Part shown: positions 9,275-15,647 of the stretch, one piece after another | Numbering within the stretch: position 1 is the first letter of the stretch | How the letters are laid out: every line of letters begins with the position of its first letter | Assembly (NCBI GenBank): GCA_043810345.1 | Contig: JBDROF010000038.1 | Coordinates: 1-22,401 of the forward strand | Source: QYOJ01 sp043810345 | GTDB lineage: Bacteria > Bacteroidota > Bacteroidia > Bacteroidales > FEN-979 | Length of the DNA: 22,401 nucleotides | Direction: 5' to 3' | The notes under the pieces: model-generated | Seen by the model: the letters and a program-made list of their open reading frames with translations, nothing else | Database searches by the model: none | Told to the model about the DNA's origin: nothing | Made by a program: the position numbers and the translations under genes

Positions 9275-10101
9275 CGTTTCTCCACCTGAATGACCTCTTT
9301 TGTTGACTCATTGAAAACAAAGGCCACGAGGGAGAGGTGCTCTGGAACCCAATTGTCATGAAGGGTGTAAAGATAAGATTTGGAATAGATCTGGACAGTG
9401 TCCACTGAAGTAGTCAATTGTTCTCCGTAAGTTCCGTTGAGAACCGCTCTCAGCATATCGTTAAACACATAGTTCTCAATATCGGGTACCGGGCCAACCA
9501 GGGTATCGTTGTTTTTCTGCCACCCCACAATGCTGTCTTCCAGGATGCACACGGTCAAGTTGTATGTTCCCTCAAGGTATTCTGTAAACTTTGTGGAGAT
9601 CGTGGTAGTGATATGATCACGGCTGGCCGGCGTATAGGTAGTTTCGATATCAATGGTTGCCACCCGCTTTTCCTTGGCCACGGATGATACGACTTCCGCC
9701 CATGCTCCGGCTCCGATCGCCTGTTTTCCGTTATAGGGTGTCCGGCTTACCATCCCCATAGGATTGGAGATCAGCATAAAGTCGTTGAACCAGGCTACTC
9801 CCTCAGCAACCCGGTAATCCGTAGTATAATGACCCGAAGCATCGGGGATCGAAAAATACCCGGCATGAACGGTCATCAGGATCACCTGACCTTTGTAGAG
9901 TTCAACAAGCGCTTCCCCTGAACTAGTGGCTGCCGGACAGTTCACGCATTTCATCCCGGTATAGTCTTCCAGCAGGACCTTGCGATTGTTGGTGTCAACG
10001 GTTATCACTTTTTCGCTGGCATAAGGCGATTCCAGCTTATCGCAGGAAACAACCAGACCGCCCGCCAGCACCATAATTAAATATAAGACTCGAAACTTCA
10101 T
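9211..10101 (-). CDS. Omp28-related lipoprotein with thioredoxin-like CxxC
   Basis: A 296-residue protein of the Omp28-related family. The N-terminus has a type II signal peptide with lipobox VVSC (lipidation at C20), so it is a membrane-anchored lipoprotein. Residues about 42-110 resemble a thioredoxin-fold start (VLLEDYTGMKCVNCP), with C52 and C55 forming CVNC. The rest is a beta-rich C-terminal domain. It is the last gene of the TlpA / DUF6029 / Omp28 operon, 97 bp behind the barrel gene across an 8-bp tandem repeat. Its 3' end runs 64 bp into the end of the convergent protease gene. The final 18 or so residues (from about FTTIF to the end) are antisense to the protease sorting domain, look low in family character and may be a read-through extension. 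Catalytic activity of the CxxC is inferred, not shown. Confidence 0.82.
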   Translation of the reverse strand: MKFRVLYLIMVLAGGLVVSCDKLESPYASEKVITVDTNNRKVLLEDYTGMKCVNCPAATSSGEALVELYKGQVILMTVHAGYFSIPDASGHYTTDYRVAEGVAWFNDFMLISNPMGMVSRTPYNGKQAIGAGAWAEVVSSVAKEKRVATIDIETTYTPASRDHITTTISTKFTEYLEGTYNLTVCILEDSIVGWQKNNDTLVGPVPDIENYVFNDMLRAVLNGTYGEQLTTSVDTVQIYSKSYLYTLHDNWVPEHLSLVAFVFNESTKEVIQVEKRYLFTTIFPLHVPSCPLTVRM

Positions 10102-10111
10102 AGTATTAATT

Positions 10112-10191
10112 TTTCGCTATTTCGCTATTTCGCTATTTCACTATTTCGCTACTTCGCTACCTCGCTACCTCGCTACCTCGCTACCTCACTA
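10112..10191 (+). repeat. 8-bp tandem repeat array, ten TTTCGCTA-type units
   Basis: Ten contiguous 8-bp units fill most of the 97-bp gap between the DUF6029 and Omp28 genes. Read on the plus strand they run TTTCGCTA three times, TTTCACTA, TTTCGCTA, CTTCGCTA, CCTCGCTA three times, CCTCACTA. The first two positions drift from TT to CC along the array, and two units carry the same G-to-A change. The same unit occurs at 15568-15599. In transcript orientation the units read TAGCGAAA / TAGCGAGG and would lie in the leader of the Omp28 cistron. No strong hairpin is formed by the units themselves. Confidence 0.95.
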
Positions 10192-10198
10192 TTTAGTC

Positions 10199-11911
10199 CT
10201 AGAAGCTACTGTTAATCGTCAGCGTAAATCCCGTCGATTCCGGCACATACCGGCATACCCCGCCTACACACACGATCCCTTCCCGCTGACGGCCGTAGGA
10301 GAGGGCGATGCGGGTGGTGTTGTATATGAATCCGGCGGTTACATTGTAGTAGTGTAGCTGAAGACTGGAAACAGGATTTCCCATATTCCACTGGTCGCTT
10401 ACAGAGAAGAACCATGTGGGAGAGATCGTCAGTTCCAGCAATCCGGCGAGCCAGTCCCCTTTGTCCTGTTTGGTCCATAATCCCTGGAGTTCCCCCCGAA
10501 GGGAATACTTCTGCGTGATATTCCAGGTGACATCTGCCACAGCGATGTTGGCATAAACAGTTCCGTATTCATCCAGGTAGCCTTCGATCACATCTTTATT
10601 GTAGGTCTGGTAATAGTAGGCAAAGATCCCTTTCCATTTCTTATTAAATTTCTTTGTGATCTCAATATTGATATCCTGGCAGAAAACATCTTTCCAGTCC
10701 ACTGCGAAGAGATTCGATTTGTATCCCAGCGTTCCCGGGGTGCTGATCCCTGTCGTATCATTGACTTTTGATCTCTTGATGTTGTTCACCTGGGAGAAAT
10801 TGAGCACAAAGGTCATCCCGTATTTTCCACCAAACTTTGATTTCTTCGGCAGGGAGAAGATCAGTTCAGCCGATCCCCCAACCTCGCCTGTCGGCTGTGT
10901 GGCATAAGGGTACATCGCAGCCAGGAAGTAGGTGTGCTCTTTGGTAACCGAAGGCAGGTAGTTGATATCTAATGCATTAACGGTGACAGACCGGTCGGAT
11001 TTGTAACTCATGTTATCAATCCATTTAGTCTTCGCTGTCAGGCCGAAATTTTTACGGGAATAGGAGGCTGTGATCAGCCAGCCATCTCCTTCCTTGTAGA
11101 TGTAATGATTCATGGCGGAGGGATCGTTGATCTTGTGGGCATACTCTGTGTAAAAGTTGAATCCACTGTAATTAAGATTGATCCGCCCCCCATAGGTGGC
11201 CACATTTTCCGGAAGCTTCAGCGTATATATTTTCGGAGGTATAACCATCTCCATCGATTTCCCTTTCTGGTAATCACTGACGAAGCTTCCCCCGAAACTC
11301 AGCTTGAATTTGGAGGAGGAGAGGCTCGATACCATGTCGTTCAGGTAGAAATCGGCATCCACCCCCTTCACAATCCCCCGGTTATTGTCTTTAAAGGGGA
11401 TCCAGTAGTTACGCTGAACCCCTACTAACCCGGTGACAGCCACTCCGTTGAATGGTGTAAGCTTGACCCTCAATCCCCGCATGGAATTGTCGTAACCCAG
11501 AGTCCAGTCCTGGTAAGTACGAAAGATCATCCCATCGCCGAACTGCTCGTAAAAATTTCCCGCAGTCACCTCAATCAGTTTGTTTTTATATTTTACCCAC
11601 CAGTAGGGGACTCCCAATCCCTGGTATTCCTGGTCGTATCCCAGCAGCGGAGGGAGGTAGGCTTCAAAACGCATGCCCGCCGAAAAGTTTTTATAGGAGT
11701 AGTTAACCTCCGTATATCCCTGTATCCGGAAATATTTTCCGTCGAGGGTAGAATCGGTGATTCCAAGCTGGGTGTCGGTCAGGTAATAGACCGCATCGCT
11801 CTGAAAACTTCCGCTGATCTGACTGTTTTCCAGAAAATCCTGTCCTAAAGAGATAAACGGAAGGAAAAACAAAGCAATGATAAGCCTTTTTTCAATGGCT
11901 CCTCTTTTCAT
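10199..11911 (-). CDS. DUF6029-type outer-membrane beta-barrel protein
   Basis: A 570-residue protein that I recognise as DUF6029-like from the segment after its signal peptide (about 1-23): ISGSFQSDAVYY, then FSAGMRFEAYLPPLLGYD and QEYQGLGVPYWWVKY. The remainder consists of alternating, aromatic-rich strands separated by polar turns, and the chain ends TINSSF with a terminal Phe, as in outer-membrane barrels. Its molecular role is not established to my knowledge. It is the middle gene of a minus-strand operon, 30 bp behind the TlpA-like gene and 97 bp before the Omp28-like lipoprotein. That context suggests it works with these two envelope redox-type proteins. Length and ends look intact. 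Confidence 0.8.
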   Translation of the reverse strand: MKRGAIEKRLIIALFFLPFISLGQDFLENSQISGSFQSDAVYYLTDTQLGITDSTLDGKYFRIQGYTEVNYSYKNFSAGMRFEAYLPPLLGYDQEYQGLGVPYWWVKYKNKLIEVTAGNFYEQFGDGMIFRTYQDWTLGYDNSMRGLRVKLTPFNGVAVTGLVGVQRNYWIPFKDNNRGIVKGVDADFYLNDMVSSLSSSKFKLSFGGSFVSDYQKGKSMEMVIPPKIYTLKLPENVATYGGRINLNYSGFNFYTEYAHKINDPSAMNHYIYKEGDGWLITASYSRKNFGLTAKTKWIDNMSYKSDRSVTVNALDINYLPSVTKEHTYFLAAMYPYATQPTGEVGGSAELIFSLPKKSKFGGKYGMTFVLNFSQVNNIKRSKVNDTTGISTPGTLGYKSNLFAVDWKDVFCQDINIEITKKFNKKWKGIFAYYYQTYNKDVIEGYLDEYGTVYANIAVADVTWNITQKYSLRGELQGLWTKQDKGDWLAGLLELTISPTWFFSVSDQWNMGNPVSSLQLHYYNVTAGFIYNTTRIALSYGRQREGIVCVGGVCRYVPESTGFTLTINSSF

Positions 11912-11941
11912 AGATCGACTCGGTATTTGGTTTCTACTTGG

Positions 11942-12472
11942 TTACTCTTCAATGGTCTCACCGGCATTGAGCTGTCTGACCAGCCTGATCAGGTCGAGTT
12001 CGCTCCCCTCAGCAAAGGAGGTATGCTGCCAAACGATGTTCCCGTTTCCGTCAATGAGAAAGGTGTGCGGGATCAGACCGACATTCATGGCCCGTTTGAA
12101 ATTTCCGTTGGGATCCAGGAGCACCTCGTATTCCCACCCTTTGCCGTTCACCAGGGGCTCTACCAGCTTGCTCGAGCGGGCGTCGTCAATGGAGACAGCT
12201 ACCAGCTTCACACCGGTCTCTTCCTCCCAGTCGTCGTACTCATCGGCAATGGCAGTCAACTCCTTGAGACAGGGTTTGCACCAGGTTGCCCAGAAGCTAA
12301 TGATGATGGGCCTCCCATCGTTGTTGATATCGCTGGTGTTATACGGATTTCCCTGAAGGTCTTTGATATCAACAGAAGGAATTCTGTTGTAGCTTTTGGG
12401 GGCTGTTTCCTGGGCTATCCCGGTCAAAACAAAAAGAAGGAGTGCCATAAGAGTTACGATGGTTCGTTTCAT
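11942..12472 (-). CDS. TlpA-like periplasmic thioredoxin / disulfide reductase
   Basis: A 176-residue protein with a signal peptide (about 1-20, TGIA before QET) and a thioredoxin fold of the TlpA/ResA/AhpC-TSA class. The active site is WCKPC, with C65 and C68. The conserved cis-proline is P135 in GLIPHTFLID, and FWATW precedes the active site. Such proteins usually reduce or shuffle disulfides in the periplasm, often for cytochrome c maturation; no cytochrome genes are nearby. It is the first gene of the operon with the DUF6029 barrel and the Omp28-like lipoprotein, and has its own promoter-like site just upstream. The substrate is unknown; the envelope partners in the operon are the obvious candidates. 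Confidence 0.9.
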   Translation of the reverse strand: MKRTIVTLMALLLFVLTGIAQETAPKSYNRIPSVDIKDLQGNPYNTSDINNDGRPIIISFWATWCKPCLKELTAIADEYDDWEEETGVKLVAVSIDDARSSKLVEPLVNGKGWEYEVLLDPNGNFKRAMNVGLIPHTFLIDGNGNIVWQHTSFAEGSELDLIRLVRQLNAGETIEE

Positions 12473-12501
12473 GGTTGGTTCTCAGTTTAGTTTAGTGGGG
12501 C

Positions 12502-12533
12502 CAAAGGTAATGATTATGTCATAAAAATTTCAA
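12502..12533 (-). promoter_or_regulatory. Predicted promoter of the tlpA-DUF6029-omp28 operon
   Basis: On the minus strand TACCTTTG (plus 12502-12509) fits the -7 consensus TAnnTTTG exactly. A TTG (plus 12531-12533) lies 21 bp upstream, near the spacing expected for the -33 element. The -33 part falls inside the last codons of the mannose-6-phosphate isomerase gene. The site is about 30 bp before the TlpA-like start codon, so the operon can be transcribed separately from the isomerase gene. Confidence 0.55.
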
Positions 12534-13494
12534 GGATCTTCGCCTGGGGCTGCGGAACCAGGAAGAGATGTTCCATTATAGCCGGGATCAGAACCACTTC
12601 ACCTTTTTTGATCACCTCCATCCCGTGCAGATATTGGATGTTGCATGTCCCTTCGGTACAGAGGTAGATGAGGAATGAGTCGATGTAGTTCAGCTCCTTC
12701 TCAATGCCATGGTCGAACTCTAAAAGGTTCGTGGTGAATGCGTGACACTCCACCAGGTTCACGGTTTGATTCTTTACCCTGGGATAGGGGGTGCGGTAGG
12801 TTTCCTGCACTGTAAAATCGATCGCTTCCAGGGCCAGTTCGGTGTGGAGTTCCCTGGAATTGCCTTCGCTGTCAACGCGGTCCCAGTCATAGATCCGATA
12901 AGTGGTATCGGAAGTTTGCTGGATCTCTGCGAGCAGGACTCCCGGCCCCAGGGCATGAACCCGGCCGGCCGGCATAAAGAACACATCTCCGCGCTGAACC
13001 GCTTCCACATTCAGGATCTCCTTCAACCGTTTCTGCACCAGGTGATCCAGGTATACCTTCTGGTTCACCTCATGGCTGAAGCCGCTGATCAGTTCGGCTC
13101 CGCTTTCAGCCCCGAGGATGTACCACATCTCGGCTTTCCCATTGCCGATGCTCCGTTTGGCAGCCAATGCATCATCCGGGTGGACCTGGATGGATAACCA
13201 GTCGTTGGAGTCAATAAACTTGACCAGGATCGGGAATTGGTCAGGGAACCGTTCAAAAGCTTTTTCCCCAACCAGGTCGTCCATGTAGATCTCCATGATT
13301 TCATTCAGTTCATTCCCTTTCAGAAATCCGTTGGAAACGATGGTCTGGGATCCAGGCACACCAGACAACACCCAGGCTTCACCACAGTTTGGAAGAGGGG
13401 AGAAATTCAACCCCAATTCGGTGTGGACCTTGTTACCTCCCCACACTTTATCTTTAAAGATGGGAGTAAATTTGAGCGGATAGAGTACATTCAT
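12514..13494 (-). CDS. manA: mannose-6-phosphate isomerase, class I
   Basis: Cytoplasmic zinc enzyme that interconverts mannose-6-phosphate and fructose-6-phosphate, feeding GDP-mannose and glycan synthesis. With the ATG at 13494 the product has 326 residues, normal for short bacterial class I enzymes. Visible motifs are PIFKDKVWGG near the N-terminus, SIQVHPDD (about 101-108), AEMWYIL (about 121-127), PAGRVHALGPGVLLAEIQQTSDTTYRIYDWDR split across about 175-206, and a C-terminal cupin strand. H105, E122 and H180 are the likely metal ligands by family comparison. A longer frame reaching 13551 begins with TTG inside the promoter-like TACCTTTG, so the ATG is preferred. The gene stands alone, followed by the tlpA promoter. 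Confidence 0.92.
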   Translation of the reverse strand: MNVLYPLKFTPIFKDKVWGGNKVHTELGLNFSPLPNCGEAWVLSGVPGSQTIVSNGFLKGNELNEIMEIYMDDLVGEKAFERFPDQFPILVKFIDSNDWLSIQVHPDDALAAKRSIGNGKAEMWYILGAESGAELISGFSHEVNQKVYLDHLVQKRLKEILNVEAVQRGDVFFMPAGRVHALGPGVLLAEIQQTSDTTYRIYDWDRVDSEGNSRELHTELALEAIDFTVQETYRTPYPRVKNQTVNLVECHAFTTNLLEFDHGIEKELNYIDSFLIYLCTEGTCNIQYLHGMEVIKKGEVVLIPAIMEHLFLVPQPQAKILEIFMT

Positions 13495-13523
13495 ACGGGA
13501 TGTGCCGGAATCTTGATTAATGA

Positions 13524-13796
13524 CTATTTTTACAATCTGACAACCAGGCAAAGGTATATTTTTTCAGGTTATGGCGCACCGACCAATCCCATATCTCAAT
13601 AAACTACAGAAACTTAGAAAAGAGTTGCATCTATTTTGAAGAACGCGTTGGGGAATATTATGCGGATATTATTGTAAACAATTCTGTAATTTTAGAGCTC
13701 AAAGCTGCAGATTTTCTTGTAGAAGAACATGAATTGCAATTGATTAACTATTTAAAAGCGACGCAGATTGAGGTGGGATTGTTGTTGAAAAGCTGA
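13524..13796 (+). pseudogene. remnant of a GxxExxY family protein gene
   Basis: Most of the 305-bp gap between manA and the kinase is an open frame without an ATG start, from after a TGA at 13521-13523 to a TGA at 13794-13796. From 13632 it translates as YFEERVGEYYADIIVNNSVI, then LELKAADFLVEEHELQLINY and LKATQIEVGLLLKS. This is the C-terminal core of the GxxExxY family (PD-(D/E)XK nuclease-like fold, with aDliV, ELKA and QLinYLKat motifs). The N-terminal half of the family, including the GxxxEvhrxLGpGf region, is absent, and the usual GLLLNFG ending is replaced by a premature GLLLKS-stop, consistent with a small frameshift. The promoter-like site of manA lies within it on the opposite strand. 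I judge it a decayed gene rather than a functional one. Confidence 0.75.
13549..13556 (-). promoter_or_regulatory. -7 element upstream of manA (TACCTTTG)
   Basis: The minus strand carries TACCTTTG, an exact TAnnTTTG match and the same octamer as at the tlpA promoter, 54 bp upstream of the manA ATG. No convincing -33 TTG at 19-21 bp is seen. The element overlaps the remnant GxxExxY reading frame on the other strand. Confidence 0.45.
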
Positions 13797-13799
13797 ATA

Positions 13800-14357
13800 A
13801 TGATAATTATCGGCATCACCGGGACCCTCGGCGCCGGTAAAGGCACCATCGTCGAATACCTCATTGAAAAAAAAGGCTTCGCCTATTTTTCCGTGAGAGG
13901 ATTTCTCCTGGAGCAGATCCGCCAGCGAAGCATGCCCGAAAACCGCGACAGTATGTATAACCTTGCCAACGCGTTGCGGGCCGAGCACGGTCCCTCCTAT
14001 GTGGTGGACCAGCTCTTTGAGGAGGCGAACCGATCGGGCCGGAACAGCGTCATCGAAAGCATCCGGACCACCGGCGAGGTTGCCTCCCTGCGGAATAAGG
14101 GGACCTTTTACCTCTTTGCCGTGGATGCCGATCCGGAGCTCCGGTACGAACGGATACAAGTACGCAGGTCTGAGACCGATTCGGTCAGCTTTGAGACCTT
14201 TCTGGCGAACGAAACGCGGGAGTCTGTCTCCACCGACCCGGGTGTTCAGAACCTGCAGGCCTGCATTCGGGAAGCCGATGTTGTATTTCAGAATAATGGG
14301 TCAATGGAGGAGTTATTTGTGCAAATTGATACAGCAATCCTACAATTGGGAATATAG
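13800..14357 (+). CDS. P-loop nucleotide kinase, UPF0200 / dephospho-CoA kinase-like
   Basis: A 185-residue P-loop protein. The Walker A is GTLGAGKGT (about 8-16). Other visible elements are the lid-like region with RGFLLEQIRQR (about 33-43), LRAEHG (about 59-64), VIESIRTTGE (about 83-92) with a probable DGIR-equivalent motif, and VDADPELRYERIQVRR (about 108-123). The sequence pattern resembles archaeal UPF0200 / dephospho-CoA kinase-like enzymes more than canonical CoaE. The substrate is unknown. The gene lies directly before a dCMP deaminase, so a deoxynucleotide monophosphate kinase role is possible but is inference. The ATG is the only available start: an in-frame TGA sits two codons upstream (13794-13796), at the end of the GxxExxY remnant. 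Confidence 0.72.
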   Translation: MIIIGITGTLGAGKGTIVEYLIEKKGFAYFSVRGFLLEQIRQRSMPENRDSMYNLANALRAEHGPSYVVDQLFEEANRSGRNSVIESIRTTGEVASLRNKGTFYLFAVDADPELRYERIQVRRSETDSVSFETFLANETRESVSTDPGVQNLQACIREADVVFQNNGSMEELFVQIDTAILQLGI

Positions 14358-14442
14358 CACGCAGATGGCGCGGATTAAACGCGGATCTTTGCAGATTCAT
14401 ATCCGCGATCATCCGCTGCATCCGTTACATCCGCGTTCCTTT
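14358..14442 (+). repeat. dispersed-repeat-like palindromic element between kinase and deaminase genes
   Basis: This 108-bp gap has two CGCGGAT copies (14369-14375 and 14380-14386) followed by two ATCCGCG copies (14401-14407 and 14429-14435), plus a shorter ATCCGC at 14411. The first hairpin option pairs 14380-14386 with 14401-14407 across a 14-nt loop; a longer one pairs ACGCGGAT with ATCCGCGT (14379-14386 and 14429-14436). Such CGCGGATTAA / CATCCGCG-rich sequences are typical of dispersed non-coding repeats in many bacterial genomes; this is recollection, not a search result. It may also act as an attenuator or terminator between the two genes. Confidence 0.7.
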
Positions 14443-14465
14443 GAGAAAAGAAACAGAAAAAAGAT

Positions 14466-14960
14466 ATGGAAGCAGAAAGCAGTTACATCCGTCCGTCCTG
14501 GGACGAATATTTTATGGAGGTCGCCAATGCGGTGGCTAAACGTGCCACCTGCGACCGTGGCCGGAGTGGCTGCGTGATTGCACGTGACAAACAGATCCTG
14601 GTGACCGGTTATGTGGGAAGCCCCCGGGGGTTGCCGCATTGCGACGAAATTGGGCACCTGCTGAAACAGGTGACGCACGAAGACGGCCGGCAATCCCAAC
14701 ACTGTATGCGAACGGTCCATGCAGAGCAAAACGCTATCTGCCAGGCAGCCAGGCTGGGAATAGGACTGGAGGGAGCTACCCTCTATTGCCGCATGACCCC
14801 CTGCCGCACCTGTGCCATGCTCATCATCAACTGCGGGATCATTCAGGTGGTATGCCAGCGCAAATACCACGATGGTCGCGATTCGGAAGAACTGTTCGAA
14901 CAAGCAGGTGTAAGTCTGGAATTTGTGATCGATGAGGTTCAGCGGTACGAGAAGCAGTAA
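14466..14960 (+). CDS. deoxycytidylate (dCMP) deaminase
   Basis: A 164-residue zinc enzyme of the ComEB / dCMP deaminase family, converting dCMP to dUMP for dTMP synthesis. The zinc and catalytic motif is H85-A-E87 (HAEQNAI) with P112-C113 and C116 in TPCRTCA. The dCMP deaminase-specific region GYVGSPRGLPHC (about 48-59) is present. The region about 60-83 (EIGHLLKQVTHEDGRQSQHCMRT) fits the insert with an extra Cys/His cluster seen in this family. The family is usually allosterically controlled by dCTP and dTTP. It follows the P-loop kinase after a repeat-filled gap of 108 bp and may be read from the same transcript, making a small deoxynucleotide salvage or supply pair. Confidence 0.92.
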   Translation: MEAESSYIRPSWDEYFMEVANAVAKRATCDRGRSGCVIARDKQILVTGYVGSPRGLPHCDEIGHLLKQVTHEDGRQSQHCMRTVHAEQNAICQAARLGIGLEGATLYCRMTPCRTCAMLIINCGIIQVVCQRKYHDGRDSEELFEQAGVSLEFVIDEVQRYEKQ

Positions 14961-14965
14961 ATTAC

Positions 14966-14973
14966 TATCTTTA
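14966..14973 (+). promoter_or_regulatory. possible -7 element before the ECF sigma gene (TATCTTTA)
   Basis: TATCTTTA differs from TAnnTTTG only at the last base and is 25 bp upstream of the sigma gene start, in the 38-bp gap after the dCMP deaminase gene. No -33 TTG is visible at the expected distance, so this is a weak call. The site would allow the signalling operon to start independently. Confidence 0.35.
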
Positions 14974-14998
14974 CCATCCAATCACGATCCTTTCAGGG

Positions 14999-15616
14999 AT
15001 GTCGAACAGCCTCGACATAGCAACATTTGAACGACTGTTCAAAGAGGAGTTCAAAGGACTCGTTCTCTTTGCCATTCAGTATGTAAAAGAGTATGAAGCG
15101 GCGCGGGAGATCGTGCAGGAGGCATTCATCGGACTATGGAACCAGCGGGAGCGGATCGATTTGTCACGGCCCGTGAAGACCTACCTTTCCACCACCGTCA
15201 GGAACCGTTCCCTGAACTACCTCCGCGACAATAAAAAATTCGATACCCGTCTGCTTACCCAGGAGAACCTCTATCCGCTTGCCTCGTATGAACAGGCGGA
15301 CCGGTTGGTGGAAAAAGAGTTACAGGACCGGATTCAGCATGCCATTGCGGAGTTGCCGGAGAAGTGCCGGGAAGTATTTCTGTTAAGCCGCAACGAACAC
15401 CTTAAGTATCAGGCCATTGCCGACCAGCTCCAGATATCGGTTAAAACCGTGGAGACCCAGATGTCAAAAGCGCTGCAGCATCTGCGGATCCGGTTAAAAG
15501 ACTACCTGGTCGTGATATTGATACTCATCTGCCAACAGATCCTGGATCCTGGATCCTGGATGTACCATTTCGCTACCTCGCTATTTCGCTATTTCGCTAT
15601 TTCCTCTTCAGGGTAA
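14999..15616 (+). CDS. FecI-type ECF sigma factor with repeat-derived C-terminal tail
   Basis: A 205-residue sigma-70 family protein of the Bacteroidota FecI-like expansion. Region sigma2 spans about 10-75 (LVLFAIQYVKEYEAAREIVQ region, with EAFIGLWNQR). Region sigma4 spans about 110-165 (ELPEKCREVFLLSRNEHLKY, then the helix-turn-helix IADQLQISVKTVETQMSKAL). It would direct transcription of its own operon and be restrained by the FecR-like product downstream. Family members normally end shortly after the KDYL helix. Here the last 30 or so residues come from a 7-bp repeat (15539-15559) and an 8-bp repeat (15568-15599), neither a multiple of three, so unit changes would alter the tail. The gap to the anti-sigma gene is 31 bp. 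Confidence 0.9.
   Translation: MSNSLDIATFERLFKEEFKGLVLFAIQYVKEYEAAREIVQEAFIGLWNQRERIDLSRPVKTYLSTTVRNRSLNYLRDNKKFDTRLLTQENLYPLASYEQADRLVEKELQDRIQHAIAELPEKCREVFLLSRNEHLKYQAIADQLQISVKTVETQMSKALQHLRIRLKDYLVVILILICQQILDPGSWMYHFATSLFRYFAISSSG
15539..15559 (+). repeat. 7-bp tandem repeat (ATCCTGG, three units)
   Basis: Three perfect ATCCTGG units followed by a partial AT, inside the 3' end of the sigma-factor ORF (residues about 181-187, ILDPGSW). A change of one unit would shift the reading frame. It lies only 8 bp before the 8-bp array. Confidence 0.9.
15568..15599 (+). repeat. 8-bp tandem repeat (TTTCGCTA type, four units)
   Basis: Units TTTCGCTA, CCTCGCTA, TTTCGCTA and TTTCGCTA occupy the last codons of the sigma-factor ORF, translated in three successive frames as HFATSLFRYFAIS. 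The same unit and the same TT/CC variants occur at 10112-10191, so this is a second locus of one repeat family. It is 48 bp before the anti-sigma start. Confidence 0.95.
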
Positions 15617-15647
15617 CGAACCTTTCAAGTGTATTATATCCGGATAA

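Noticed and set aside
12742..13197. 151-residue plus-strand ORF within manA
   Set aside because: Antisense shadow of a well-conserved enzyme gene.
12514..13551. Longer manA starting at 13551
   Set aside because: That codon is TTG inside the promoter-like TACCTTTG and the extra 19 residues have no family character; the ATG at 13494 fits the family start.
13963..14577. 204-residue plus-strand ORF spanning the kinase and deaminase genes
   Set aside because: Out of frame with two recognisable enzymes and crossing the palindromic repeat; basic, Arg/Pro-rich translation is typical of a shadow.
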